A program made the position numbers and the translations under genes. Below, one piece after another: positions 33,901 to 42,081 of a stretch of DNA of 64,000 nucleotides. This stretch comes from Thermogemmata fonticola (GTDB taxonomy: Bacteria > Planctomycetota > Planctomycetia > Gemmatales > Gemmataceae): contig NZ_JACEFB010000007.1 of assembly GCF_013694095.1 (NCBI RefSeq), positions 62,001 to 126,000 of the forward strand. The letters run 5' to 3'. Positions within the stretch are counted from its first letter, which is position 1; every line of letters begins with the position of its first letter. The notes under the pieces were generated by a model. That model saw only the letters and a program-made list of their open reading frames with translations, did not search any database and had not been told where the DNA came from.

Positions 33901-35709
33901 AAAGCCCGAGAATTTCAGCGGGAATTCAAGGAGGGAAAAATCCATGTCTTGAGTTGCTCCACGACCTTTGAATTGGGAGTGGACCTGGGCGACCTGGATA
34001 CTATCTTTCTCCGCAATGTCCCTCCTGAGGCGTTCAACTACGCTCAGCGAGTGGGACGCGCCGGGCGCCGAAGTGGACACCCCGGATTTGCTATCACGTA
34101 TTGTCGCCGTGGCCCCCACGACCTTTACCACTTTGCTGAACCTCAACGGATGCTGAGCGGTATGGTTCGGCCTCCTACCCTGAGCCTCCGAAACGAGAAG
34201 ATTATCATCCGCCACATTGCCGCTGTCGCTTTATCTCGCTTTTTCCGAGCCTTTCCAGAAAGGTTCACGACCGTGGAGAAGTTATTCAAAGACCTGGAGC
34301 ATCCATCTGGCGTTGCCGATTTCAAAGCCTTTCTCCACGAGCACCAGGCTGAACTGGAAAAATCTCTACGCGCGATTGTTCCATCGGATATGTTCCCTAA
34401 AGTTGGGTTGGACAGTGGACAGTGGGTTGAAAGGATTGCTGGAAAGATTACCAAAGATGTCGGTGGTACGATTGTGGAAGAAGAAAGTAGGCTCTCTCTT
34501 GCCGAAGCCGAGGTCTCGAGCGATTATAGGGGGGTGATAAAACTTGAAGAGGAAGCTCGCACGAACAGGGATTACAAAACGGCTGAATGGGCTCAGAAGA
34601 GAGCCAACACTTTCGCTGGCGAAGATGCCCTTTCCTTCCTCTCACGTAAAGCAGTTATTCCCAAGTATGGCTTCCCGGTAGATGTAGTTGAACTGGATAC
34701 CCAAAGAACGCAGCAAAACCAGGAGGCATTTGAAGTCCTGCTCCAAAGAGACCTCAGCATAGCCATTGCCGAGTTCGCTCCTACCAGCAAGCTGATTGCG
34801 AACAAGAAGGTGTGGACTTCCTACGGGCTCAAACGAGTCGCCGAGAAGGAATGGCCACGTAAGTCCTATAGACGCTGCCCCGTACATAACATTTTCGTCG
34901 CGTGGAGCGAAGGCAAGCAGCCTGCTGTAGACGAATGTTGCAAGAGGATGGGAAAATTCAAGTATATTATCCCCCAATTTGGGTTTGTTACTGGCCGCGC
35001 GGAACCCGAGCAGCCAAAATCTCGGACCACAAGAGCATTTACAACGCGCCCTTATTTTGCGGGTTCGCTCGGCCCCGACCCTGGCACTATCGCTATGCCT
35101 CCGAATTCTCCGATAATCACGATGAGGAAGGCATCTCCGGGGTTGATGGTTGTATTGTGTGAGGGCCGATGTGGAGAGGGATTCTATATCTGCAAGGGAT
35201 GTGGCGCCGGTTTCAGGAAATACGAAAGGGATCATAAGACCCCCTATGGACGGGATTGCCACGGAACACTTGATCTGGTCTCGCTTGGGCACGAGTTTGA
35301 GACCGATGTGTTGCAACTTCAGTTTCATCCAAAACCCGAGAAAGATATTGAGCCTGTTTGGTTTGCCTACTCGCTTGCCTACGCTCTGGTCGAAGGGGCG
35401 GCGGAGGTTTTAGAAGTACCCTCCACTGACCTAAACGCAACGGTGGCTCATGGTGAGAAAGACTCTGTGCCTCCGATCATTCTATACGACAACGTGCCAG
35501 GAGGAGCAGGCCTTGTCGCACGACTCGAGGAGGAAAGAGTTTTGAGAGAGAGCTTGGAAGCGGCGCGGGCGAGAGTACGCGGCAACTGTGGCTGTGACGA
35601 AGACACTAGTTGCTACGGATGTTTGAGAAGTTACAGAAACCAGTTTGCTCATCAGCACCTCCGACGAGGGTCGGTACTCCAATACTTGGATGCACTCTTG
35701 AAAGAATGA
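30979..35709 (+). CDS. DEAH-box helicase with C-terminal DUF1998 domain, 1576 residues
   Basis: Superfamily 2 helicase motifs in order: VVVATGTGSGKTESFLYPIL (motif I, about 105-124), LILYPMNALANDQRERL (Ia), LVLDEAHQYRG (II, about 263), IATSATLGG (III), CSTTFELGVDLGDLDTIFLR (V) and YAQRVGRAGRRSGH (VI, about 1020). Several Cys pairs (CRECGQHYF, CVRCGEAW, CGACGYS, CDTCGRLQ) could hold zinc. The C-terminus has YDNVPGGAGLVARL and CGCDEDTSCYGCLRSYRNQ, the DUF1998/MZB signature. Similar large helicases occur in Druantia (DruE), DISARM and Dpd systems, and in DNA repair (MrfA). The start has AGGAG before it, and the gene follows the uS9-domain gene by 3 bp. No methylase or other DISARM gene is present. 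The two-gene arrangement is closest in layout to Druantia type III. Confidence 0.88.
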   Translation: MNPIQFSQQIEDRYCHYLKTTFYFKDPAFRASFEKALRSGHLSKGPYLEATPVFRRGQTPRALFPSLLGFQPDDGFLKAVHGDRPLYQHQEQAIQSVLNGRNVVVATGTGSGKTESFLYPILLHLYQEFRKGKLREGVRALILYPMNALANDQRERLGEICKRLKEVNSPFRFTFGQYIGETPEDESDSQRQARDHIAERDQKGHSIVEDGHVVHGELVLRSEMRKRLPHILLTNYSMLEYLLLRPDDSPLFDNGRARWWTFLVLDEAHQYRGSRGIEMAMLLRRLKQRLREGGRSEPFRCIATSATLGGGERDRAAVAKFASDLFGEEFREENVILGESEPIPEPSPESLSPGDYQFLAQVLREENTEVRSRLTELATKLGVSLPSNEDPPKIVGRLLQRDSRATALRRFITGNPAEVQVIADQIFGDLPQEKRASALSELVELLLQAKDPLSDAPLFSARYHLFLRSLEGAFVSYWPQKKVFLDRKAGDEKHPAFEVALCRECGQHYFVGQKDFKGGRLVEAIRDPSDVNFGATFFRPIENGENEGEENEGGKASDEQVFHLCVRCGEAWREKPRCGHDNLIRVVKEESPTDEDRADQLAKCGACGYSAAGRDPVREVVHGTDGPHAVIATTLYQNLPENRKKVLAFADGRQEAAFFAWYLEDSYRDILSRNLILKAVQRLNPHTQEGLSLRDSAVGLRDLFRERQAFPPATSDLELRREAWLRLYREFLTDEPRISLEGVGLVRWSLKWPDWFRIPDVLTNPPWSLSEREARDLVFVLLDTMRADRAVEVRTESAIPLSWKDLDLQASQMRFRIGDPKGKKGVRSWDGKRGKRARFLAKLLMRLQNGVSEQETIEKAVEALRSIWETLQQCDATVSSNDRLLLAVDDARRLNPDWWRLHLITDNDTIFQCDTCGRLQAVSVRGVCPRHHCPGTLKEVRVTDLEPNHYRLLYTEDLPGSLRVEEHTAQLDKEKAREFQREFKEGKIHVLSCSTTFELGVDLGDLDTIFLRNVPPEAFNYAQRVGRAGRRSGHPGFAITYCRRGPHDLYHFAEPQRMLSGMVRPPTLSLRNEKIIIRHIAAVALSRFFRAFPERFTTVEKLFKDLEHPSGVADFKAFLHEHQAELEKSLRAIVPSDMFPKVGLDSGQWVERIAGKITKDVGGTIVEEESRLSLAEAEVSSDYRGVIKLEEEARTNRDYKTAEWAQKRANTFAGEDALSFLSRKAVIPKYGFPVDVVELDTQRTQQNQEAFEVLLQRDLSIAIAEFAPTSKLIANKKVWTSYGLKRVAEKEWPRKSYRRCPVHNIFVAWSEGKQPAVDECCKRMGKFKYIIPQFGFVTGRAEPEQPKSRTTRAFTTRPYFAGSLGPDPGTIAMPPNSPIITMRKASPGLMVVLCEGRCGEGFYICKGCGAGFRKYERDHKTPYGRDCHGTLDLVSLGHEFETDVLQLQFHPKPEKDIEPVWFAYSLAYALVEGAAEVLEVPSTDLNATVAHGEKDSVPPIILYDNVPGGAGLVARLEEERVLRESLEAARARVRGNCGCDEDTSCYGCLRSYRNQFAHQHLRRGSVLQYLDALLKE

Positions 35710-36533
35710 AATCCAAATAGGCTTAATCGAATCGAGAAAAATTAACAACAAGAAGAATATTCTACAGAGAGATATAGACACATACAAACAGAGGATCTTA
35801 TGAACAAGAACTAGGTCGATATTGTTATGAGATCTATTTTCATAGAGAGACTGAATTCATCTTCAACTAGTTCTAGCGGATAAATGCGAGGATACTTCGT
35901 GCAAGTGGTGGCGAATGAGCATACTGGGTATTCACCGAGGTAGTGGCGTCATATTCCGTCAATTTTCAAGAATATGGCTAATTCGCTCCAGCTCCTAGTT
36001 CCGGTTTTGTACAGCGAGCAAAAATTGGTAAATCAGCAGCGTTTTTTGGTGAGTGGTTAATCAGACAAACATATGGAGCTTAGCCACGGCTCACCAACGG
36101 AGTTGTCACGAAATGGCATGGAATGTCGGGAGTTGGATCAGTCACGCCTTGCGCCGGCGAGGGGGAAGTCGGGTCAAAGCTCTGGCAGGATAGAGTGTAA
36201 ATTGAAACACGGATTGATCCGAATCAAAATTGCTAAATTGGCGACATTAATTGGCAGATGAAGTGTGACCACCCAGTTTACCCTGGCTTCCTCAGTCCAA
36301 TGATCATTCGTGAATCCTGAATGTACCGAGAATTGCTTTTCTGATTACCGCTATTTGCCAAACGGGCCGGAACATGGTAACGTATAGTCACTCTGTACAT
36401 CCATTTTCACTCAAAGGTGGCGCAAAAAGCGGCGCAGCAAGATACGGAGGCCTGCGGCAGGGAGAGGAGGGCTTTGCCGGAAATGATTGGTGAGGGAGAT
36501 GTTATGCCGCATAGTTCCTCACCCTGCCGCATA
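35710..36533. other. Gene-free right end of the island
   Basis: About 820 bp, AT-rich in its first half, without a convincing coding frame. No integrase or recombinase gene, intact or broken, was recognised here, although one would be expected near the tRNA-proximal end of an integrative element. Confidence 0.5.
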
Positions 36534-36563
36534 GTGTACAATTGTCCACGGGAGTGTATCGGA
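36534..36563 (-). repeat. attR-like site overlapping the tRNA-Sec 3' end
   Basis: Partner of the copy at 20558-20587; 36543-36563 are identical to it. Positions 36549-36563 are the last 15 bases of the tRNA gene (discriminator, 3' acceptor strand and start of the T-arm). This is the usual crossover target of tRNA-directed integrases. Confidence 0.8.
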
Positions 36564-36643
36564 ATCGAACCGACTGAGGGCGTTGTTCACACCCTCCACG
36601 GGTTTTGAAGACCCGGGCCCGCACCAGCGGTGCAAACACTCCC
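36549..36643 (-). tRNA. selC: Selenocysteine tRNA (anticodon UCA)
   Basis: Read on the minus strand, 95 nt fold as a tRNA-Sec. The 8-bp acceptor stem is GGGAGTGT with ACACTCCC, followed by discriminator G. The D-arm is GCACC/GGTGC. The anticodon arm is CGGGT-CTTCAAA-ACCCG with anticodon TCA. A long variable arm (GAGGGTGT/ACGCCCTC) and the T-arm GTCGG-TTCGATT-CCGAT complete it. The 8-bp acceptor, UCA anticodon and large variable arm are specific to tRNA-Sec, which reads UGA as selenocysteine with SelB. CCA is not encoded. No selA, selB or selD is in the window. Confidence 0.93.
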
Positions 36644-36770
36644 ATCGTGCCCTCCTCTACTAGTGAGTTATAAAGCGGCCTCGTCATCGTCAGCCGGTCA
36701 AGATCGGAAAGTGACAGGGCGGAAAAGTCACCGCTCAAAACACCCGACGGACCCCACCAGCCCTCAATCA

Positions 36771-36857
36771 TTTTTGTCAGTAGATTGTCACAACGTCGCA
36801 GTGGGTAATCTTCACCAGTTCCTGGATGGTTTTTGTCCGGTGATTGTCACAACACCG
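36771..36857. repeat. Two imperfect 28-30 bp direct repeats with a GATTGTCACAAC core
   Basis: GATTGTCACAAC occurs at 36783-36794 and 36842-36853, a 59-bp period. Each core is preceded by TTTTTGTC. About 24 of 30 positions agree across the repeat unit. The core includes the near-palindrome TTGTCACAA. They lie upstream of the promoter at 36923, so they may be operator sites. Two copies are too few to call a CRISPR array. Confidence 0.5.
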
Positions 36858-36922
36858 AGGCGGTGCCTGCTCCCCTCCGTGGACTCACTGACGTGTCGGG
36901 AGGGATTATGGGGAAAAGAGGA

Positions 36923-36950
36923 TTTACAAATCGGATTTGCGGCCTATACT
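36923..36950 (+). promoter_or_regulatory. Possible promoter for the haem-motif protein gene
   Basis: TTTACA (36923-36928) and TATACT (36945-36950) are separated by 16 bp. The start codon of the next gene lies about 120 bp downstream. Confidence 0.4.
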
Positions 36951-37072
36951 ATACTTAGCCTTCCGAAGTAATGGCCGTGGCGTGGCGTGCTGCGGCTCAG
37001 TCCTCCCTGCCGGGACAGAAGAGTGAGTTGTCGATCTTCTGTCCGTCTCATCGCGGTGAAGGAGTGCGATCC

Positions 37073-38380
37073 ATGCGTCATCTACGTTGGCTAGCGGCTC
37101 TGGCGGCCAGTTGGGGATGTTGGCTTCCGGCCTGGGGGCAGAACGCGGATTTTGAACGAGAGCCGATCTCGTACCGAACGGCGCCGGCGGACAATGTGGT
37201 GACAGCCCTGCAAAGCCGGTTGGATCGCGGGGAAGTCCGGTTGAAGTGGAGCGAGGAGCACGGGTATCTGCCGTCGCTGCTCGAGGCGCTGGGAGTGCCG
37301 AAAAGCTCGCAGGTGCTGGTGTTTTCCAAGACGAGCTTGCAGCGGGAGCGGATCGGCCCGAAGACGCCGCGAGCGATTTACTTCAACGATGATGTGTACA
37401 TTGGATATTGCCTGGGCGGGGAGGTCATGGAGGTGTCGGCGGTGGATCCGCAGTTGGGTACAGTGTTTTACACGCTCGATCAAGTGCCGGAGGAGAAGCC
37501 GCGCTTCTTTCGGCAGCGGGACAATTGTCTGAGCTGCCATGCCTCCTCCGCGACGGGGGGCGTGCCGGGGCATCTGGTCCGTTCTGTCTTTCCCGATCGC
37601 CGGGGTCTGCCGATTCTGTCGCTGGGCAGCTACCGCACCGATCACACCAGTCCTTTGGAGGAGCGCTGGGGCGGGTGGTATGTCACAGGCCGCCACGGCC
37701 GGCTGATGCACATGGGGAACTGGATCGTGGAGAACAAACAGGAGGCGGAACTGTCGGCGAACCAGAAGGGGCAGAACATCACGGACCTGCGCCCCTTTTT
37801 CACCGTGGGGCGGTATCTGACGCCGCATAGCGACATCGTGGCGCTTCTGGTGCTGGAGCATCAGGTGGAGTGCCACAATCGGCTCACCAAGGCGCTGCTG
37901 GAGACGCGGCTGGCCCTACATTACGAGCAGACGCTGAACCGGGAGCTGGGGGAACCAGCGGGGAAACAGTGGGAAAGCGCCCGGCGGCGCATCCAGACAG
38001 CGGGAGAGCAGTTGCTGGAGTATCTACTCTTTAGTAAGCAGGCCACCTGGACGGAACCGATCCAGGGCACCTCTTCCTTCGCCGAGGAGTTTGCCGCCCG
38101 TGGTCCGTTCGATCGCCAGGGCCGCTCGCTGCGGCAATTCGATCTGAACCGCCGCCTGTTCCGCTATCCGTGCAGTTATCTGATCTACTCGCGGGCCTTC
38201 CGGGAGCTGCCGCCGGAGGTGAAAGGGTACGTCCTGCGGCGCTTGCAGGAGGTGCTCAGCGGGGCGGATACCTCGGCTCGCTTTGCCCATCTGACGGCGG
38301 CAGAGCGGCGCGCCATCCATGAGATACTCCAGGACACGCTGCCCGACTACGCCGCCCTCGCCACCACAAAGCCGAAGTGA
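37073..38380 (+). CDS. Secreted protein with a single c-type haem motif, unknown function
   Basis: 435 residues. ATG 37073 follows AAGGAG and gives a clear signal peptide (LRWLAALAASWGCWLPAWGQ). A longer frame upstream to 36971 lacks a signal and is unlikely. The mature protein has one CLSCH haem-attachment motif (about residue 155) in a segment RQRDNCLSCHASS. C-terminal to it lie GSYRTDHTSPLEERWGGWYV and HGRLMHMGNW. It is probably a periplasmic monohaem protein. I do not recognise a named family. It stands alone, to the right of the island. Confidence 0.8.
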   Translation: MRHLRWLAALAASWGCWLPAWGQNADFEREPISYRTAPADNVVTALQSRLDRGEVRLKWSEEHGYLPSLLEALGVPKSSQVLVFSKTSLQRERIGPKTPRAIYFNDDVYIGYCLGGEVMEVSAVDPQLGTVFYTLDQVPEEKPRFFRQRDNCLSCHASSATGGVPGHLVRSVFPDRRGLPILSLGSYRTDHTSPLEERWGGWYVTGRHGRLMHMGNWIVENKQEAELSANQKGQNITDLRPFFTVGRYLTPHSDIVALLVLEHQVECHNRLTKALLETRLALHYEQTLNRELGEPAGKQWESARRRIQTAGEQLLEYLLFSKQATWTEPIQGTSSFAEEFAARGPFDRQGRSLRQFDLNRRLFRYPCSYLIYSRAFRELPPEVKGYVLRRLQEVLSGADTSARFAHLTAAERRAIHEILQDTLPDYAALATTKPK

Positions 38381-38956
38381 GATGTTCCCGTGGCATAAAC
38401 ACCCTGACTGCCCCAAAGCCGATGGGAGCTGCGGGGTAGACACCATGATCCCGGTTCAACAAAAGTCGATAACCGCTCGTCGAGAAAGAAGGGCTAACAG
38501 TTGGGTAACAGGCCGAGTTCCGCAAGGAGGACAGCGGAATTAGCCGTCACCGATAGGTCTGGGCAATGCCGGTGCCTTTGCAGGGGAGTTCGTTTCTACG
38601 CCTAGACCGTCACGGATAGACCCTTCAGTAAGAAAAATGAGAGAATCTAATGGAACGACCAATAGCAGCAATTGGTCAAAGTATTTTCGTTAATTTTGAA
38701 TATTCAGCCTAACATAGAGAAGATATCAAAATAATCAAGCAGGTTGTTGACATTCGGCGCCATCTCGTTCAAAATCCAGGAAGGGTAGGAACGAATTACC
38801 TGAGCACTGGGCCAATTGGTTCAAAAACAGCGTTCGTCGTCGGCTGGCGGAAGCCGAAGGAAGTCAGCTCTCCTTGCTGAGTAGGGAAGGCTGCCCTCGG
38901 AAGGGAAGTTACCGTGGGGGGGAAGCTCCGAGCAGGACGAGGGGGAGGTTCACGCC
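38381..38956. other. Gene-free stretch
   Basis: About 575 bp without a plausible gene. Two similar 13-mers occur (CCGTCACCGATAG at about 38543 and CCGTCACGGATAG at about 38607). The part near 38640-38740 is AT-rich. It may hold the promoter of the beta-helix gene. Confidence 0.5.
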
Positions 38957-41941
38957 ATGATCCGCAGTCACGGTTATTTTCGGTGGGTGGGACTGGGGGT
39001 GTTGTGCGTGGCAGTCTGGGGGCTGGCCCAAGCGCAGCCGCCGCTACCGCCTGACAGGCAGGCAGACGATACCGTCCCTCTGACGAGTCACAGCGTAATC
39101 CTCAACGACGTGCCGGTTTCGGACGGCAAACAGACGTATCGGGTGCGGCTCCAGTACATTCCGCTTTCCGGGTCGAACAAGGTCGTGGTTTTCCCCGTCT
39201 GGGTCATCACCGAGGTGCAGGTAGACGATGGGAAAGGCGGCTGGCAGCCCCTGGGGGTGGAGGAGAAATTGCCGGCAGCAGCAGGCGAGCGGCGGCCTAA
39301 GCTACGCGTCGTCCTCAAAAATCTGATGGCTCAAAGTAAGGCACAAGATCAGATTATCGAGCGGGTGCGCCAGGAGGTGGCCAAAAAGTACAAGATTTCA
39401 GATGCCGTCATCCTGGAACCGCGGGTGAATGCTAACGGTTTGCGGGTCCAATTACGGGTGCCGCGAGCAGGGGAGAAGATCGATTGGGTGATCAGTCCGG
39501 AGGTCCCCTTGTCACGAACCGCGCTGGAAGAGGAGGGGGATCGGGTGGTTATCGAGTTGGAAGGGGAACGGCTGCGGGCCATGGCCTCCGAAGAAGTGCG
39601 CTGGGCTGACGTGCGGCTGGAAGTGCTGGGGCCGTTGCACGCCCGCCTGGAAACGCAGATGCTCCAGGCCAACGTGCGAGTGGTGGAAGAGCAGTTGGCT
39701 CATCTACGCAATCGCTTGCGCCCCGCGGATCGCTCCCTGGGTGAACCGCAGGTCTTGTTATTGCCCTCGCTAGCCAGCGGGCAGAGCCAGCAATCGGAGC
39801 TGCACCGCCTCTTGTGGCAGCAATTTACCCTGGAAGTGAAAACCCGCGCAGGCGTGGAAACCGAACACGTCCGTTACATACTGGAAAAGCTGCTAGATCG
39901 GTCTTTCGAGCGGATGAACGCGGGAAGCTTGGATGAGCAGAAAGTCGTCTCCGTGCTGCTCAACCAGCAGGTGGCGCTCACAGGAGCCATGGGGGAGATT
40001 CGCAAATTGGCGCGCTCGGAAGGGAAAGAACGGGAGCAGCAGGTCGAGAAGCTGGTCAAGCAGTTCCGGGCGGCCCAGCAGGGCCAGAAGGTCGAACTGG
40101 GCGGATCCGTCCGGATATTCTCGTTTGCCACGTCAGGGCATGTGGCGGAGGAACATACGCAGGGGCAGGCGGCGAGCGACGAACAGTTGCAGAAACAATT
40201 GCACCGCCTCCTCGATCAATTGCAGGAACACTTTGAGGGTAAAGTGCCCGTGCTGCCGGCCCTGCGGTTAGATCAGGACAGCCTGGCTCAGAGCCGCAAA
40301 CAGTTGGAAGGGGAGATCAAAAGCAGTCAATTTACAACAGCCTGGATTACCCACCGCTGGCCGGAATTACGCCTGACCGTCCCGCGCGTTAGCGATAATT
40401 TGGCCGACTTGATCAAAGAGGCAGCCGAAGGAGAAGAACTGGTGTTGGCCGCCCAGCAGTATGTGCTGGAAAAAGGGATCGTGGTGGACAAGTCGTTGAT
40501 CATCCGCGGGGCAGGGGCGGACAAAACCGTGATCGTGGTCAAAGGCGGGGAGTATGGGCTGAAGTTCCGCGGTAATTGCCGCTGGGAGTTGCACGGGGTG
40601 TCGGTGGAATACGTGGGAAGTGGGGCGGCGCATGGAGTGGTGGCCGACAGCGGGGTGATTCGGATCGAAAATTGCCGCTTCAGCGGCGCCAAGTGGAATC
40701 AGCAGGCGCAGCAGGGCGGAGACGGAGTGTGGCTAACCGGTACGGTCCGAGCACAGATGAGCAAATGTATCTGCAAAGACAATGAGTTGTGTGGCATACG
40801 GGTGTCTGATCAAGCGCAGGTGACGCTGGAGGGGAACACGTGTGAGGGGAATAAGTGGAGTGGCATCGCCTTTGGTGACAAGTCGGGTGGGACAGCGAGG
40901 AACAATACCTGTAGCAAGAATGAGCAGAACGGTATTTACGCAGGAGGCGAGTCGCAGCCGGTGTTGGAGGGGAACACGTGTGAGGGGAATAAGTGGCCTG
41001 GCATAGCTTTTGGCGACAAGTCGGGTGGGACGGCGAGGAACAATACCTGTAGCAGGAATGAGGGGCACGGTATTTACGCAGGAGGCGAGTCGCAGCCGGT
41101 GTTGGAGGGGAACACGTGTGAGGGGAATAAGGGGTGTGGCATCGCCTTTTTTGACAAGTCGGGTGGGACAGCGAGGAACAATACCTGTAGCAAGAATGAG
41201 AAGCACGGTATTTACGCAGGAGGCGAGTCGCAGCCGGTGTTGGAGGGGAACACGTGTGAGGGGAATAAGGAGTGTGGCATCGCCTTTTTTGACAAGTCGG
41301 GTGGGACAGCGAGGAACAATACCTGTGGCAAGAATGAGAAGCACGGTATTTACGCAGAAGGCGAGTCGCAGCCGGTGTTGGAGGGGAACAGGTGTGAGGG
41401 GAATAAGGGTAGTGGCATCGCCTTTGTTGGCAAGTCGGGTGGGACGGCGAGGAACAATACCTGTAGCAAGAATGAGCAGCGCGGTATCCTCGTATTTGGC
41501 GAGTCGCAGCCGGTGGTGGAGGGGAACACGTGTGAGGGGAATAAGTGGAGTGGCATCGCCTTTGTTGGCAAGTCGGGTGGGACGGCGAGGAACAATATCT
41601 GTGGCAAGAATGAGAAGCACGGTATTTACGCAGAAGGCCAGTCGCAGCCGGTGTTGGAGGGGAACAGGTGTGAGGGGAATAAGTGGAGTGGCGTCGCCTT
41701 TTTTGGCAAGTCGGGTGGGACGGCGAGGAACAATACCTGTAGCAGGAATGAGCAGCACGGTATCCTCGTATTTGGCCAGTCGCAGCCGGTGTTGGAGGGG
41801 AACACGTGTGAGGGGAATAAGTGGCCTGGCATAGCTTTTGGCGACAAGTCGGGTGGGACAGCGAGGAAGAATATCTGCCGCAATAACGGTGGACGTGACA
41901 TCTACGTCGCCAATACGGCTAAGCCGAAGATTGAGGACTGA
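38957..41941 (+). CDS. Secreted right-handed beta-helix repeat protein
   Basis: 994 residues with an N-terminal signal (WVGLGVLCVAVWGLAQAQ). Residues 30-220 are a mixed domain. Residues 225-470 are largely helical and Gln/Glu-rich, probably coiled coil. From about 480 the protein becomes a parallel beta-helix (LIIRGAGADKTVIVVKGG, then HGVSVEY, RIENCRFSG) of the NosD/pectate-lyase type. Residues from about 620 to 985 are eight near-identical 46-residue repeats of the form LEGNTCEGNKWSGIAF-GDKSGGTARNNTCSKN. Each repeat makes two turns with Asn and Cys ladders. Such proteins often bind or process polysaccharide. No catalytic residues can be named. Confidence 0.85.
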   Translation: MIRSHGYFRWVGLGVLCVAVWGLAQAQPPLPPDRQADDTVPLTSHSVILNDVPVSDGKQTYRVRLQYIPLSGSNKVVVFPVWVITEVQVDDGKGGWQPLGVEEKLPAAAGERRPKLRVVLKNLMAQSKAQDQIIERVRQEVAKKYKISDAVILEPRVNANGLRVQLRVPRAGEKIDWVISPEVPLSRTALEEEGDRVVIELEGERLRAMASEEVRWADVRLEVLGPLHARLETQMLQANVRVVEEQLAHLRNRLRPADRSLGEPQVLLLPSLASGQSQQSELHRLLWQQFTLEVKTRAGVETEHVRYILEKLLDRSFERMNAGSLDEQKVVSVLLNQQVALTGAMGEIRKLARSEGKEREQQVEKLVKQFRAAQQGQKVELGGSVRIFSFATSGHVAEEHTQGQAASDEQLQKQLHRLLDQLQEHFEGKVPVLPALRLDQDSLAQSRKQLEGEIKSSQFTTAWITHRWPELRLTVPRVSDNLADLIKEAAEGEELVLAAQQYVLEKGIVVDKSLIIRGAGADKTVIVVKGGEYGLKFRGNCRWELHGVSVEYVGSGAAHGVVADSGVIRIENCRFSGAKWNQQAQQGGDGVWLTGTVRAQMSKCICKDNELCGIRVSDQAQVTLEGNTCEGNKWSGIAFGDKSGGTARNNTCSKNEQNGIYAGGESQPVLEGNTCEGNKWPGIAFGDKSGGTARNNTCSRNEGHGIYAGGESQPVLEGNTCEGNKGCGIAFFDKSGGTARNNTCSKNEKHGIYAGGESQPVLEGNTCEGNKECGIAFFDKSGGTARNNTCGKNEKHGIYAEGESQPVLEGNRCEGNKGSGIAFVGKSGGTARNNTCSKNEQRGILVFGESQPVVEGNTCEGNKWSGIAFVGKSGGTARNNICGKNEKHGIYAEGQSQPVLEGNRCEGNKWSGVAFFGKSGGTARNNTCSRNEQHGILVFGQSQPVLEGNTCEGNKWPGIAFGDKSGGTARKNICRNNGGRDIYVANTAKPKIED
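40828..41885. repeat. Eight tandem 138-bp repeats in the beta-helix gene
   Basis: The phrase GGAGGGGAACA(C/G)G(T) begins at 40828, 40966, 41104, 41242, 41380, 41518, 41656 and 41794, an exact 138-bp period. Units differ at only a few codons (for example GIYAGGE versus GILVFGE). Such low divergence points to recent expansion or gene conversion and makes the length likely to vary between strains. Confidence 0.9.
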
Positions 41942-42081
41942 ATGGCCAGGGGTTAGGCAGGGAACACCGAGGGCGGGAAGTTCGGCGCTGGCCCCCCGGC
42001 TTATGCTTTGTCTTTTCCAGCCGGTGTCGGTCGATGGTCATTCCTGGCGCAGATGAGCTATCCTCTCTGGCGTTTGGGAGT

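Noticed and set aside
28510-35709. A DISARM system
   Set aside because: No DNA methylase, PLD or SNF2 gene accompanies the DUF1998 helicase.
36417-36608. A 63-codon plus-strand frame over the tRNA-Sec gene
   Set aside because: It runs through the tRNA on the opposite strand and has no coding character.
36771-36857. A small CRISPR array
   Set aside because: Only two imperfect units; no third repeat and no cas genes beside it.
40733-41758. A 341-codon open frame on the minus strand through the beta-helix repeats
   Set aside because: It exists because the 138-bp repeat length is a multiple of three; the plus-strand frame has the signal peptide and beta-helix pattern.
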